DNA of 64,000 nt, from contig OU696583.1 of the NCBI GenBank assembly GCA_916048095.2, positions 5,072,750 to 5,136,749 of the forward strand. The letters run 5' to 3'. The stretch is from Sacculina carcini. Lineage: Eukaryota > Arthropoda > Thecostraca > Sacculinidae. The notes under the pieces are model-generated. The model searched no databases. It had not been told where the DNA came from and worked only from the letters and a program-made list of their open reading frames with translations. The translations under genes and the position numbers were made by a program. Shown in pieces: positions 43,248 through 54,332 of this stretch (position 1 is its first letter; every line of letters begins with the position of its first letter).

Positions 43248-44990
43248 ACAAGTCGTTTCCAACGGCTCAGAGCGATCAAACACCAGCCAATCAAGTGTTC
43301 GTTTGTGCTGGTATCATCGCCGCTGGGGTATGAATGCCTCGAAATGTGCCCCCCGTATAATTTCGAGGATTTAAACTCCCAATGCTGAGTCACTTGGCAC
43401 CTGCCTCAGCCACTTCAACACCACCTACTTCAACAGCAAATTCATCGCCACTTTACATGTACATTGTACATGTACATGACAGGTTATCAGGTCATCGATT
43501 GTTGATTGACACAGGTGCTCAGGTTAGCGTGTGGCCTAATGCTAAACTTCCTGACGAGTATCAACTATACTTGCCTGCCAACCAATACCCTAACTTGCAA
43601 ACAACCGATGGCCGTTGTATGTCTACTACCGGTTCCGCTGTAATCGCATTACACATCGGCGACTCGCCTGAGCCCTATCAGTGGCGGTTCATATTAGCTG
43701 ACATTCCGGCACCTATCCTTGGTGCAGATTTTTTGCGTCACCATGGTTTCACTGTCGATCTCCAGAATCGTCGGCTTTATGGTAATGTTCATATCCTGGT
43801 GTCTCCATTGGACAGCGGCTCACATTTGCTGGCAGTGGTTGGGTTGGCTCCTCGCAACGCAGACATTGAGACAATCTTTGCCAAATACACCTCAGTGACA
43901 CAACCGCCCAAGTTTCAGCTGCCCGTCAAGCATAATGTGGTCCACCACATCTCAACCACGGGTCCACCAGTACACGCTAAGGATTGGCGGCTGGCGCCAG
44001 GTCGTTTTTTGGCCGCCAAGGCCGAGTTCCAGCGTATGAAACGGATGGGCATTGTTCGAAGATCGAACAGTCCTTGGTCGAGTCCATCACATATGGTTCC
44101 CAAGAAGGATGGTGGAGAGTCTGTGGGGATTATCGGGCACTCAACTCCATAACGGTTCCCGATAAATACCCGATTCTTTTTGTGCACGATTCTTTCAATC
44201 ATCTTCATAATTGTAAATATTTTTCTCGTTTGGATATCATTCGTGCCTACAATCATGTCCCTCTCCATCCTGATGACATTCCAAAATCCGCTATTATCAC
44301 ACCATTCGGACTTTTTTAATTCACTCTCCTTGGTTTCGGATTCCGCAATGCCGCTCAATCCTACCAGCGTTTGATGGACAAATTTTTTGCCGACATGCCA
44401 TTTTGTTCCGTCTATATTGATGATGTCGTAGTTGCTAGTGAATCCTACTTATAGCACATTGCACACATCGACGCTGTTCTTCAAAAACTGGAACACCATG
44501 GACTAGTCGTGAATCCCGATAAGTGTGTGTTTGCTGTTGATCGGCTCTCCTTTTTAGGCCACGACATCTCGGCAAACGGTTTTTCACCATTATCGTCGAA
44601 TGTAGAGGCTGTCAATTCGTATCCATTGCCTCAGACAGAAGCTGAACTCCGGCGATTTGTGGGTATGATTTCATATTACCATCGGCTCATACCGCGGGCT
44701 GCTGCAATTATGGCTCCGCTCCATGCGTTAATCACTGCCCGTAGTCGAAAATCTTGTCGACCGGTAAGATGGACAGCGGAAACTACCAAGGCATTCCATC
44801 GTGCCAAGACCAGCCTGGCTGAAGCCACCCAGCTTGCCTACCCAGCCACTGACGCGCCACTGTCTCTCCAGGTTGATGCATCGTCCACATGTATCGGAGC
44901 AGTACTTCAACAGTACGTGCAAAATGCCTGGCGGCCGTTGGCATATTTTTCTCGTCAGCTGACATCAACTGAGCGGTGATATATCGCATT
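43248..44990 (+). pseudogene. Ty3/gypsy Gag end, protease, RT and partial RNase H
   Basis: After the LINE: knuckle LCWYHRRWGMNASKC (about 43310), protease HRLLIDTGAQVSVW (active-site DTG intact) with ILGADFLRHHGF, then RT: RRSNSPWSSPSHMVPKKDG, frame change, VCGDYRALN, FSRLDIIRAYNHVPL, YIDDVVVASESY (catalytic pair intact), NPDKCVFAVDRLSFLGH. RNase H begins (LSLQVDASSTCIGAVLQQ, PLAYFSRQLTSTER) and is cut at about 44980. There are stops at 44317 and 44451. It is the continuation of the Gag at 40669. Confidence 0.9.
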
Positions 44991-45837
44991 TGTGCCTTTC
45001 GTGCGGAATAGTTCAGAACTCGAACAGCATCCGTTCTGGATCTTGAAGTCAAATCCATTAGTTTTGTATATGAATTCATTCTACGCGGTGAAATTGAACG
45101 TTTTATTGCTGCCCGCGGAACATTTTTATTTCATAAAAATGAGCCATCGCTTCGTTTGCGTTTGAAGCCCCTGATCTATGCCATTGAACCCGCGCATTTA
45201 TGTCACCTCATATTCAAGCATACATACACAGACAGACAGATATTTTCTTTTATATATACATAAAAGATATATATATATATATATACTAGCATATAAACCC
45301 GCCCGTCGTGCGGAACAATTAATAAAGTATACTAAAAATTCAATTCATAAAAGATAACGAATACAAATTTAAAAAGAAACTCACTAAAAACTCATAAACT
45401 CACTAAAAACTCATAAACTCGTAAACTCATAAAAATATTAACCAATAGAAAAGCCTAAAACCCGCCTAGCCTAAAAACCCGCCCGTTGTGCGTAACAATT
45501 AATATAATGAAATTCATATTTAATTAATAAAAAATATTGTAAAAAAGTGAAAACTCCTACAAATCTTAGTCGATTGAAAAGTTTAAATTGAATTGTTTCT
45601 AGTTTCATTTGGACAAAATATTTTCCCTCAACCCGCATCATATTTAAACCCGCCCGTCGTGCGGAATAATTCAGAACTCGAACATGATCCATTCTGAATC
45701 TGGAAGTCAAATCCGTTTTGTATATGTTTGTTATATGTTATTTGTATTGTTATGTTTTGTATATATTTGTTTTGTATCCGTTTTGTATTTGAATTCATTC
45801 TATACGGTGAAATTTAACGTTTTATTGTCTATAGTTG

Positions 45838-46132
45838 AAATTTTTTGAAATTTACGCATTTGAACACAGCAGTGGAGAGGCTAATGTTCGCGTGAATTTA
45901 TGCATGGGCAAAGCCTCACGGCCCCGGCTGGCACACCGCAGGTCCGGCCGCACGGGTTTTGCAGTCACCGCCAGCACAGAAACTGCACGGCTGCGCGCAC
46001 ACAAAACCCGCATTGCGACAATTGGGCTACCCTTTCAGAAACGGACCCAAACGTTTCACCTCGCCAGGGAACCGAACCCTGGACTTCTCGTGCACAGAGC
46101 GTGCGTCTTGGCCACTCGGCTACAAGGCGGAT
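45838..46132 (-). mobile_element. tRNA-derived SINE (family 1)
   Basis: Nearly identical to 13089-13396. It interrupts the tandem repeat: TAGTTG is duplicated at 45832-45837 and 46133-46138. The uninterrupted form (TATAGTTGCTGCCCGCGG) is present at about 46929. The A box reads TAGCCGAGTGGC with one change and the B box GGTTCGGTTCC. Confidence 0.9.
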
Positions 46133-46283
46133 TAGTTGCTGTCCGCGGGACATAAAAATGAGTCATCGCTTCGTTTACGTTTGAAGCCCCTGATCTATAC
46201 CATTGAACTCGCGCAATCATGTCACCTCATATTCAAGCATACATACACAGACAGACAGATAATTTCTTTTATATGTACATAAA

Positions 46284-46320
<37 letters not shown>

Positions 46321-46462
46321 CATTAAAACCCGCCCGTTATGCAGAGCAATTCATAACATGAAATTCATATTCAATTCATAAAAACTATGGAAAATTAAAA
46401 ATGAAATAGGGTACACTCATAAAAATATTAATCAATTGAAAATTATAAGTTTTATTATTTTT

Positions 46463-46802
46463 ATTTAAAGGTTAAAGGTTAAATGCCTAAGTGGCAGCTG
46501 CTACACGGGGAGAAGTCGAAGCTTATGAACACACAGGCGTGCCCCGTGCAGCTCGCTGCAACCGCAGAACCGACCCTCTCCACGCTATGGCGACACAAGG
46601 ACGTAAGACGTATTAGAAAGAGCCACCTCCCCAGAATGCATGGCACAACTCATGACTGATATCTGGTACCATCATTTTCTGCTGGGTGGACAGGGGCTGT
46701 GGGATTGTAGAATTCGCCCAATGAAATTCTGCTGCGCCGGGTTTCGAACCACCGACCTCCCGCTTGTGAGGCGGGTGTGCTAACAACTGCACCACGGAGT
46801 CC
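46463..46802 (-). mobile_element. tRNA-Val-derived SINE (family 2)
   Basis: The minus strand begins GGACTCCGTGGTGCAGTTGT, has an anticodon arm CCCGC-CTCACAA-GCGGG (anticodon CAC, valine), and a B box GGTTCGAAACC. A body of about 260 bp follows and ends in a (TTTAACC)n-like tail. The body and tail rule out a plain tRNA gene. The short protein frame across it has no known domain. Confidence 0.82.
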
Positions 46803-48289
46803 ATAATTCATTAGTCATAATCACTGAATAATTTAGAACTCGAACACGATCCGTTCTGGATCTTGAAGTCAAATCCATTGGTTTTGTGTATGGATTAATT
46901 CTATAGGGGAGATTGAACGTTCTATTGTCTATAGTTGCTGCCCGCGGAGCATTTATGTTTAGAAATAAATTACCTTTTTTAAATGAACCATTTGAAAAAA
47001 TGGACTAAAACACTTTTGTTAAACCCGCCCGTTGTGCGGAACAATTCATGCAATAAAATTCATATAAAATCCATAAAATATAATGAATACAAATTGAAAA
47101 GCAAAAAATGTAACCTATAAATATCTTGACCAATAGAAAAGTCTAAATGTAAATATTTTTGTTTTTATTTTGACCAATATTATCCCTCAACCCGCCTGAT
47201 ATATAAATCTGCCCGTCGTGTGGTATAATTCAGAACACAAACACGAAACAAACAGTGAAAGATGATGAAATCTCTTCATCAGAATGTTTCCAAACTATAT
47301 TTATTACTTAACATCATTCCCCAACATCATTTGCTTAAGTACTATGTTACTTTTACCGCTATAATATTTATTGCTAAAATTTATATATTTTCCGATATCA
47401 TTAAAACCCAATATAATCTTAATCAAACCTACCCAACCCAACCCAACCATCCAATCTTGACCGCACTCAGCCTAGTCTGAGGTGATTTTACTTATTAGTT
47501 TGTGATCGCAAAATATACTGATTCGATCATAATTTGTAATCAGAAGACTGAGATTATCTACCCCAGGGGTCCCGAACACGCGGCCCACCAATACTTTTCT
47601 CTCAATCAGCCAATATATATATCGGATCCAATCTATAGTATCGGAACCAAACTGTAAGGCAAACTGTAAAATTCACATTTGTTGCATAATGCGATGTAAT
47701 TATACACCATTTGAGTCACATTTACATTAGTGAGTCTGGATCTTGAAGTCAAGCCCGTGAGTTTTGTATATGGATTCATTCCACACGGTACAATTGAATG
47801 TTTAAACCCACCCGTCGTGCGGAACAATTAATAAAACAAAAGTAATACATATTTAAATGCAAACAGCCAGTCTAATAGGAAACTCTAAATTGTAAAATCT
47901 ATACCAATAGAAAATTCCTGTTCTGAATTTGCATATTCTTATTCTAATAATTGACGGCATATTATTCAGTCAACCCGCCTCATACTTAAGCCCGCCTGTC
48001 GTCAGGGATAATTTCGAAATGTAAACACAAAATAACAATTAAAAAATTTAGTATATATATGAACTTTTTTCCATAATATTATCTCATAATTCTCGGTTAA
48101 TGCTTCCACTAATGCATCATATTCATGCAGTTGTTATTTTTTGGATTACACCGATATTACAGCCCTTGATATTACAGCCGATATTATATTATGCGATCTA
48201 TATTCTGCTACGTATTGTTCCTAATACATATATCATCAGATCGCAAATATTTGAGATGATTGTGGAGTTCAGAGGAGAAAGATGAGTAG

Positions 48290-48930
48290 GATTTCATTCG
48301 GAGGAGGCGAGGAGGAAGTGATTTATAAATGCCGTGTGCAGAGAAAAAAAAAATTCGCAGACCAAGTGGACTGGTTCAATGCAGGGGGACAGATTAGAGG
48401 AGTAGGATGGCGACGTGAGGGACTCTCTTTTTAACCAGAAATAGTGAGCGTAGATAGGACGTGGGTGAAGGGCAGCAGATGTTTTTTACACCAAACAGAA
48501 AATTTTGAAGCGAACTCGGAAATGAGCAGTGAGCCAACCAAGGCGGTGGAGGTAAGCTGAAGCTGGCGTTTTGGGTGGAAGCTTAAAAACGAAGCTACAG
48601 GAAAGGTTGATTATGGATTGTAGATGGCGGATACTTTATAGGGGAAGCTGAAAAAACAAGGAGTTACAGTAATCTAGGCGAGTAAGAATGTAAGAATTGA
48701 CGAGAACAGCCGAAGATTCGTCCAAAAGAGAGCGTATGGGAGAATGAAGCGGCAAAAGCGAGTGAGTTGAGAAAATAATATTGTCGGATCAAATGTGATG
48801 CCAAGCTTGCGAATTTGAGAAGCTCAAGTCAAGGAGACAGTGGTATGGTTATCCTTGGAGGAAAAAAAGCTAAGTAGACTGTTTGTCGTGATTATGAAGG
48901 AGGTGTCTGGAGGCTCGCCTCTCAGCCGAG
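48290..48930 (-). pseudogene. CR1/L2-type LINE (LINE A), RT thumb and C-terminal fragment
   Basis: Minus-strand text is decayed but aligns along its length with the LINE at 12540-13060 (shared strings such as GGAAGCTTAAAAACGAAG / AGGAAGGCGAAGAACGAA context). It continues, after the SINE and (TA)n, at 49329-49469 with YVYADDVQIHFPLS. Confidence 0.6.
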
Positions 48931-48939
48931 TGGATGTAT

Positions 48940-49222
48940 CCGCCTCGTAGCCGAGTGGCTAATACGCATGCTTTGTTCATGACAGGTCCAGGGTTCGATT
49001 CCCTGGCGAGGTGAAACGGTTGGGTTCGTTTCATAAAGTGATAGCCCAATTGCCGCAGGGTGGGTTTCGTGTGCGCGCAGCCGTGCAGTTTTCTGTGCGG
49101 GCCGTGACTGTGATAACCCGTGTGGCGGCCGGACCTGCGGTGTGCCAGCCGGGGCCGTGAGGCTTTGCCCCCGCAAAATTACACGCGAACACAGCCTTTT
49201 CTACTGCTGTGTTTAAATGCGT
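48940..49222 (+). mobile_element. tRNA-derived SINE (family 1), + strand
   Basis: Head CCTCGTAGCCGAGTGGCTAA, B box CCAGGGTTCGATTCCCTGG, body, and the family 3' end GCTGTGTTTAAATGCGT. Followed directly by a (TA)n tract. It interrupts LINE A. Confidence 0.88.
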
Positions 49223-49232
49223 CATTATATAT

Positions 49233-49239
49233 TACATAC

Positions 49240-49328
<89 letters not shown>
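49233..49328. repeat. (TA)n microsatellite
   Basis: About 48 TA units directly after the SINE tail. Confidence 0.95.
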
Positions 49329-49330
<2 letters not shown>

Positions 49331-49469
49331 GGAGGCAGCACATGACAAAATATGGGAAAGAAGTTTAGATACCAAAATAGAATTGTGTAATGATAGGGGA
49401 AAGTGAATTTGTACATCGTCAGCATAGACGTAAAAGGAAATAAGGTATTCTCTGAGGATAGAACCAAAG
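49329..49469 (-). pseudogene. LINE A, RT palm fragment
   Basis: The minus strand reads LISFYVYADDVQIHFPLS, the catalytic YADD region. The sequence that should precede it is at 50710, on the far side of LINE B. Confidence 0.75.
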
Positions 49470-50709
49470 CTGATTTGTCTTGCTGATCGGTCGTTTTCGG
49501 TACGCTGTAACTCTGAATATTCATCTTCTTCTCCTATTATTTCCGGTGTTCCACATGGCTCACTCCTCGGTCCTCTCTTGTTTAACCTCTATTTTTCTTC
49601 TCTTTGTCCGATCTTCCGCGCCTATCCTATATCTTTTCACATTTATGCGGATGATATCCAAATTTACTTCCTTTTTTCGTCCTCTAACATTTATCTCATC
49701 GACCAACTTCCTTCCAACATAGCTGCCGGGGCAACTTCCGGAGATCTTCTCTTGAATCCAGATAAGACAGAGTATATTTTATTTCACCCTCCTAGGATTT
49801 CTCCGAACTGTATTCATTTGCCCCTCTCCGCTCATATTCGTAGTTTGGTAATTGTCTTTGATCCTTCACTTTACTTCTTAAATCATCTTTCAAACGTTAC
49901 CCGATCTTGTCGATTCATCTTGCGCCAACTATACCCAATACGCCGACACATCGACGAATCGTCCGCGCTGCTTCTTGTTAATTCCTATATCTTTTCCCGT
50001 CTCGACTATTGCAATTATCTAATTTTCACCTACCTTAAAAATCTCTTCGCTCCCTTCAGTCAATCATTAACCTGTCCTGTCGATTCGTTTTGCGTCTTCC
50101 GCCTAGGACACCAACCTATGTACATATTCGGCAACTAGGCTGGCTGCCAGTCCCTTCGAATATCCATCATAAGCTTTGCTGTCTTGTATATAAACTTCTT
50201 CACTCGCCTTCTCCTCCTTCCTACTTACGTACCCTCATACAGTGCAAAGAGCGACCTTTCAGTCGCCGTCCTGTACCTCTTGCTTCTCCTCCTGCTCTTC
50301 ATGAGTCAAACTGGTCGGCCAAGTCATTCTACTTTTCTGCTCCCCGTCTTTACAATCAACCTCTTCCTCATGTCCTCAAGCAAAAATCATACTCATCATT
50401 CTCTTCTGCTCTGCACAAAGTTTTGCTATATTTGCCCACACTTCTAACTCCTCCAATCCGACAGCACTAAATCTTGTTCTATCTACATTATTTTTTCTTG
50501 GTCACCAATGTTAATGTATGATGTGATGTGTGTTAACGTGTAAGGTTTTTTTGCTGTTTTTATAATCGTTGTTCTCTTTTATTATCACGTGTGTTATTTT
50601 TGCTGGCTCATGTGTTTTCCTTCTATGAGCTAATACTCATTTATATTGTTAGCACTAGTATTATTCTTTAGGCGCCTCTGTTCTACTTGGCGCTCGTACA
50701 TGTTTGTTT
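49470..50709 (+). mobile_element. LINE B: 5'-truncated CR1/L2-type LINE inserted into LINE A in opposite orientation
   Basis: Starts inside RT just before SGVPHGSLLGPLLFNLY, then FHIYADDIQI, LLLNPDKTEYILFHPP, FIFSRLDYCNYL-like thumb text, GWLPVPSNIHHKLCCLVYKL, RPFSRRPVPLASPP and SFYFSAPRLYN, ending near 50470, with a 240-bp 3' UTR. A 4-bp AAAG repeat at both edges (49466-49469 and 50710-50713) may be the target duplication. One frameshift near 50090. Confidence 0.82.
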
Positions 50710-52180
50710 AAAGGACGAGGCATAGAGGTTTAAAAGGAGTGGTCCCAGGAGAGAACCCTGTGGGACGCCAGAAGTCAGCGGAACATTGACAGGCATCCGG
50801 GAATTACAGCGGACAGAAAAGGAACGTTTGTCAAAGTAGGAAGAGACCAGAGAAGGAGCTGAAGAATAAACGCCAATATGGGCGAGATCTTGACAGAGAA
50901 TGGAATGATTGACGAGATCAAAGCAGATGAAAAATCTAATGATATTAGCAAAACAGATTGGCCGAAGGAAAGGCTGGGAAAATGGCATCAGTGAGACGAA
51001 TAAGAAGCGTTTCAGTGGAACGATTTGGCATATAGCCTGATTGACAATGATCAAGGACCGGAGAAATAATCGAACGAAGCTGTTCAAGGATAGCGTGTTC
51101 AAGAAGTTTAAAAGGAAGCGTAAGCATAGATACAGGACGATAGTTGGAGGGGATGGCAGGATCAAGATTAAGCTTCTTCAGGATGAGTGTGATTATTGCA
51201 TGCTTAGAAGCTAAGAATGAAGGAGCAATTAACCATATGGGTGAGAATAGGTGCAAGGAGGAGGATCGAATCAGAGAGAGCGGCAAAATTGATAGGATCC
51301 GAGGGGGCTTCTTTTGTTGCGTAGTTTGAGGAGAAAGCGAGATGTTTTATAGGGAGAAATTGGTACGAAGGCCAAAATTGAATTTGAGGAGGTAGGAAAA
51401 GATAGAGCTAAATAGCTTTTTGGAATATTCGAGAGTAGTGTATCAATTTTTTTAGTGAAAAAACAATTGATAGAGAATTGATCAGCTTTTATGATTTTTT
51501 TGATAGTTGATCAGCTGAAATATAATTAGACTCCGGGAAGCACAACCAGTTATTGATTTCAGAGTGGACCACCGAGAGTGCGAGCACTTTCTCAGTGAGG
51601 ATAGGTGAGAGGTGAAATAAATGGATGTGGCGGAAGCAAGAGGAATTTCGAGCTAAGCAAAAGTTTGACCAGGACGGAGGACAGCGAAAGCGCCTCTAGA
51701 GACGCTCCGTACGACGGCATTCTGAGCGCAGGAGGCGCAGATCTGAGGAACACCAAGGAGGGGTTGAGATTCGCAGATAACTTTGATTTCACCGAGTGGA
51801 AAGATAAGATCATGTATTTTGAGAGGCTATCTGTGATGAAGTTTGGGAGTGACGAAAACATAACTAAGAGCGGATAGGAAGCATTCAACAAGAGAGGAAA
51901 AGTGAGAAGAATCGAAATTCCTGTAGTTACGTGAAAGAATAACCCTAGAGGACGATTTGGGAGAACGAGTGGAAGAAGGTTGGAATGTGATAAGGCTATC
52001 ATCAGAAAGAGAGGATCTGGGGGATGGGTGAGAAATGTCTGGGAAAATGAGTTTCGAAGAAGTCAGAGTGGAAATAGTAAGATCTAGCGTGTGACCAGAA
52101 GTACGGGTAGCACCTGAGTTCAAGACGAGAAAATCCCAAGAGTCGAGCAGAGAATTAAAATCCAGGATGAAAGTTCGTCA
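50710..52180 (-). pseudogene. LINE A, endonuclease-RT linker and RT fingers/palm
   Basis: Minus strand from right to left: linker with a SGHTLDLTIST motif (about 52080), then RT fingers (KHAIITLILKKLNLDPAIPS, NYRPVSMLTLPFKLLEHAIL), QSGYMPNRSTETLLIRL, FDLVNHSIL and SGVPQGSLLGPLLLNLYASS, where LINE B interrupts. Several frameshifts. Confidence 0.82.
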
Positions 52181-52499
52181 AGAAGACTAAGGGCGATCAA
52201 CCCAGGTCAACAACAATTACGAGGAGAGCAGCTGCAGGTAATGTGGCATCAGTAGGAAGGTTTTGATATGCACCGACATGACCATTTGCAAACATTGCCG
52301 TGTTTTCATGTGCAAACACTTCATGATCTGAAGAGAGCCACTTGTTATACAGAGACACGCTAGGCCACGCCTAGCTTGTCTCTCGTACATGTCTTTCGTG
52401 CCAGTGACTACAACACAAAAGGCTTATATAGGAAGGAGTCTGTGGGCAAAGTCAGTTGAGGTTGCACGGCAGATTGGGGCGGTGAAATTTGAGTGTGTA

Positions 52500-53195
52500 G
52501 TGAGCTAAACTATGAAGCGTGTCTGGTGCGTTATGACTGGACGAAAACCTGATCCAGTTTGGGCAAATTTTGAGAGAGAAAACATGCCGGGTAGAAAAGG
52601 TTGTCCTGCTGTATGTAGTCGATGTGGACTCAATGTGGAAGGGCAGGTGGTTAGAATTAAAAAGCACTGGGAAAGTCGTAGAGAAGAGAGCATCAACTAT
52701 CAGCATGGAGCAAGCACTTGAAGGGTCCGGAAATGTGGACAAAAACAGGAAAAATATTTGACAAACGGCCAAGCCATGCGATTAGTGATGAGCACCTTAT
52801 TGCTTACACTCTGGAGCCGCGCTATCTGGGGAGAAACGTGAATGAACAGGTTGACAGAGTCACTGATGTAGTCGGGTCACGATATCCTCAATTGTTGTCC
52901 ATTATTACGAAACTCAGATGCAAGACAGCATCATTTAATAAAGACTACCTATTCAAAAGTAATTACGCCAATAGAGTATACCCGATAGAGTGGTGGAGTC
53001 AATTCGCCAATAAAATGGTCAAGGTTGAAATTGACCTAGTGAAGGCATTTATGGTGGCAGCTGCATCATCGGCTAGTGTTGAACGCATCTTCTCCAATTT
53101 TGGATTAGTCCACACCAAACTTCGCAATCGTCTCGGCACAGAAAAGACCGAGAGGAGTGAATTATATCAGATATTTACATACATTAGGTGATGTA
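52500..53195 (+). pseudogene. hAT transposase, internally deleted
   Basis: The N-terminal part (from MKRVWCVMTGRKPDPVWANF) has a BED-like zinc finger (CSRCGL with a downstream IKKHWESR helix). In the next frame from 52718 a C-terminal part carries EWWSQFANKM and the hAT dimerisation signature ASSASVERIFSNFGLVHTKL. The catalytic RNase-H-like core with its D, D and E is missing and the frames do not join. The 3' end is TYIR then TGA at 53189-53191. I did not find reliable terminal inverted repeats. Confidence 0.85.
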
Positions 53196-53614
53196 TTATG
53201 TATTTTGTGTGTATTTTTTGGTTTTTAGATTTTTATTTTAACAAATGTAATAAACCACTAAACCACTTGAGAGGGTAATAAACCACAATTACACAATTAA
53301 ACGTAATAAACTACTTGAGAAGTTTACTTGTTGCTACATGCACCGGCTAGCATAAAGTTTATAAGCACCGACTTTCGAATTTTCTGATGAAATGGTGTTT
53401 TTGTTAATGGTAATCGTTAAAATGTATGCACTAAATGATCTAGCGTTTGTGAGAAATACAAATAGGCATGCAAATTAGGCTAGTCTGACTAAAAATATTG
53501 TTCTTTGAAAAAACAAATAACCAGTGTTTTTTCTTTTAACCAAATAAAATAACATTGGTTTATGGTTTTTATCCAGAAAAAATGCAATTTTTACAACCCT
53601 ATGTGTCTTTTTAG
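53196..53614. other. AT-rich intron next to hAT remnant
   Basis: No coding sequence. A GGTTTTTATCC..TTTTTACAACCCTA string at 53560-53602 resembles a hAT-type terminus, but no partner was found. It ends at the TTTTTAG acceptor of an IBTK exon. Confidence 0.4.
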
Positions 53615-53683
53615 ATTGAGGAATTGGCTGCCGCACAATTGACGGCTCATTATCGGGCCATGTACCCGGATGATAGTGTTGCG
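53615..53683 (+). CDS. IBTK: IBTK exon: IEE...Y motif near the C-terminus
   Basis: A 69-bp exon translating to IEELAAAQLTAHYRAMYPDD plus SVA, bounded by TTTTTAG and GCG/GTAAGT, phase 0 both sides. It continues the upstream LIQ, as in IBTK (LIQIEEHAIQDLLVFYEA). The match is short, but frame, splice sites and order all agree. Confidence 0.85.
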
Positions 53684-53908
53684 GTAAGTGTCCGTATTGT
53701 CGCTGACACCTCGTGAAACACACACACACACACATACATACCCACATGCATACATACATGAAAACATGGTTGTGTGTGGCTGTGTGGAGGCGGCGATGCT
53801 CTCTGTACACTATCAGTACATTCACATGAAACTGGACATGTACATTTATAGTCAGTGTATAAAAATACCACCTCTTGCGCACGTTGTTCGAAAAGTTTCC
53901 GCCGAGTT

Positions 53909-54264
53909 GTTAATGTAATGCGGCCATTGTTGTTCTGGTAGGCAACGGCTCATCATTCACAAGCGAGGATTTTGGTTGATTATAAGCTATTCGTTTGTTA
54001 GGCGACAGTAAACTGGAATAATGCAGTTTCATAAATTTATTGTCATTTTCGCTGTTTTCATTATATTCATAGTCAATATGTTTATATTAGGCTGGGCTGA
54101 TGGCGAATATAATTATAACAGCGAAAATGACTATAAATTTATGAAACTGCATTATTCCAGTTTACTGTCGCCTAACAAATGAATAGCTTATAATAAACAA
54201 AACTCCTCGCTTGTGAATGACGAGTCGTTACCTACCAGAACAACAATGGTCGCATTACATTAAC
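53909..54264. mobile_element. foldback MITE (long inverted repeat) flanked by TTAA
   Basis: Arms of about 145 bp, starting GTTAATGTAATGCG and ending CGCATTACATTAAC, are almost perfect reverse complements with a loop of about 60 bp. TTAA lies at both ends, as expected for piggyBac-type insertion, though the repeat is itself palindromic there. It sits in the last IBTK intron, so a transcript would form a long hairpin. Confidence 0.85.
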
Positions 54265-54298
54265 ACATATGGTATCATTTGTATAGCGACAGCTGCGG

Positions 54299-54299
<1 letters not shown>

Positions 54300-54330
<31 letters not shown>
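54300..54330. repeat. (TA)n microsatellite
   Basis: About 15 TA units. Confidence 0.9.

Positions 54331-54332
<2 letters not shown>

Larger units (their letters stand above)
44991..48010. repeat. tandem/dispersed repeat zone with AAACCCGCCCGTCGTGCGG motif
   Basis: The motif or close variants occur at about 45297, 45476, 45651, 46327, 47023, 47208, 47807 and 47990 (also 28218, 28424 and 31469). Recurrent companions are CAGAACTCGAACA-GATCC, CTTGAAGTCAAATCC, TTGTATATG-ATTCATTC and CCAATAGAAAA. Two units (45000-45290 and 45655-46330) end in CATACATACACAGACAGACAGATA, TTTCTTTTATAT and (TA)n, followed again by AGCAT(T)AAAACCCGCCCG, so units seem to lie head to tail. No protein is encoded. Two SINEs have inserted in it. 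Confidence 0.75.

Noticed and set aside
46730-46802. tRNA-Val gene
   Set aside because: The tRNA-like part is followed by a SINE body and repeat tail, so it is the head of a SINE rather than a functional tRNA gene.
48940-49015. tRNA-Leu/Ser gene
   Set aside because: Same head, body and 3' end as three other SINE copies; stem pairing is imperfect.
49466-52180. LINE with 5' inversion by twin priming
   Set aside because: Orientation of the two halves is wrong for twin priming, and the minus-strand LINE continues at 49329-49469; nesting explains all parts.
53560-53602. Right terminus of the hAT element at 52500
   Set aside because: The string ACAACCCTA looks like a hAT end, but no partner TAGGGTTGT was found on the left.
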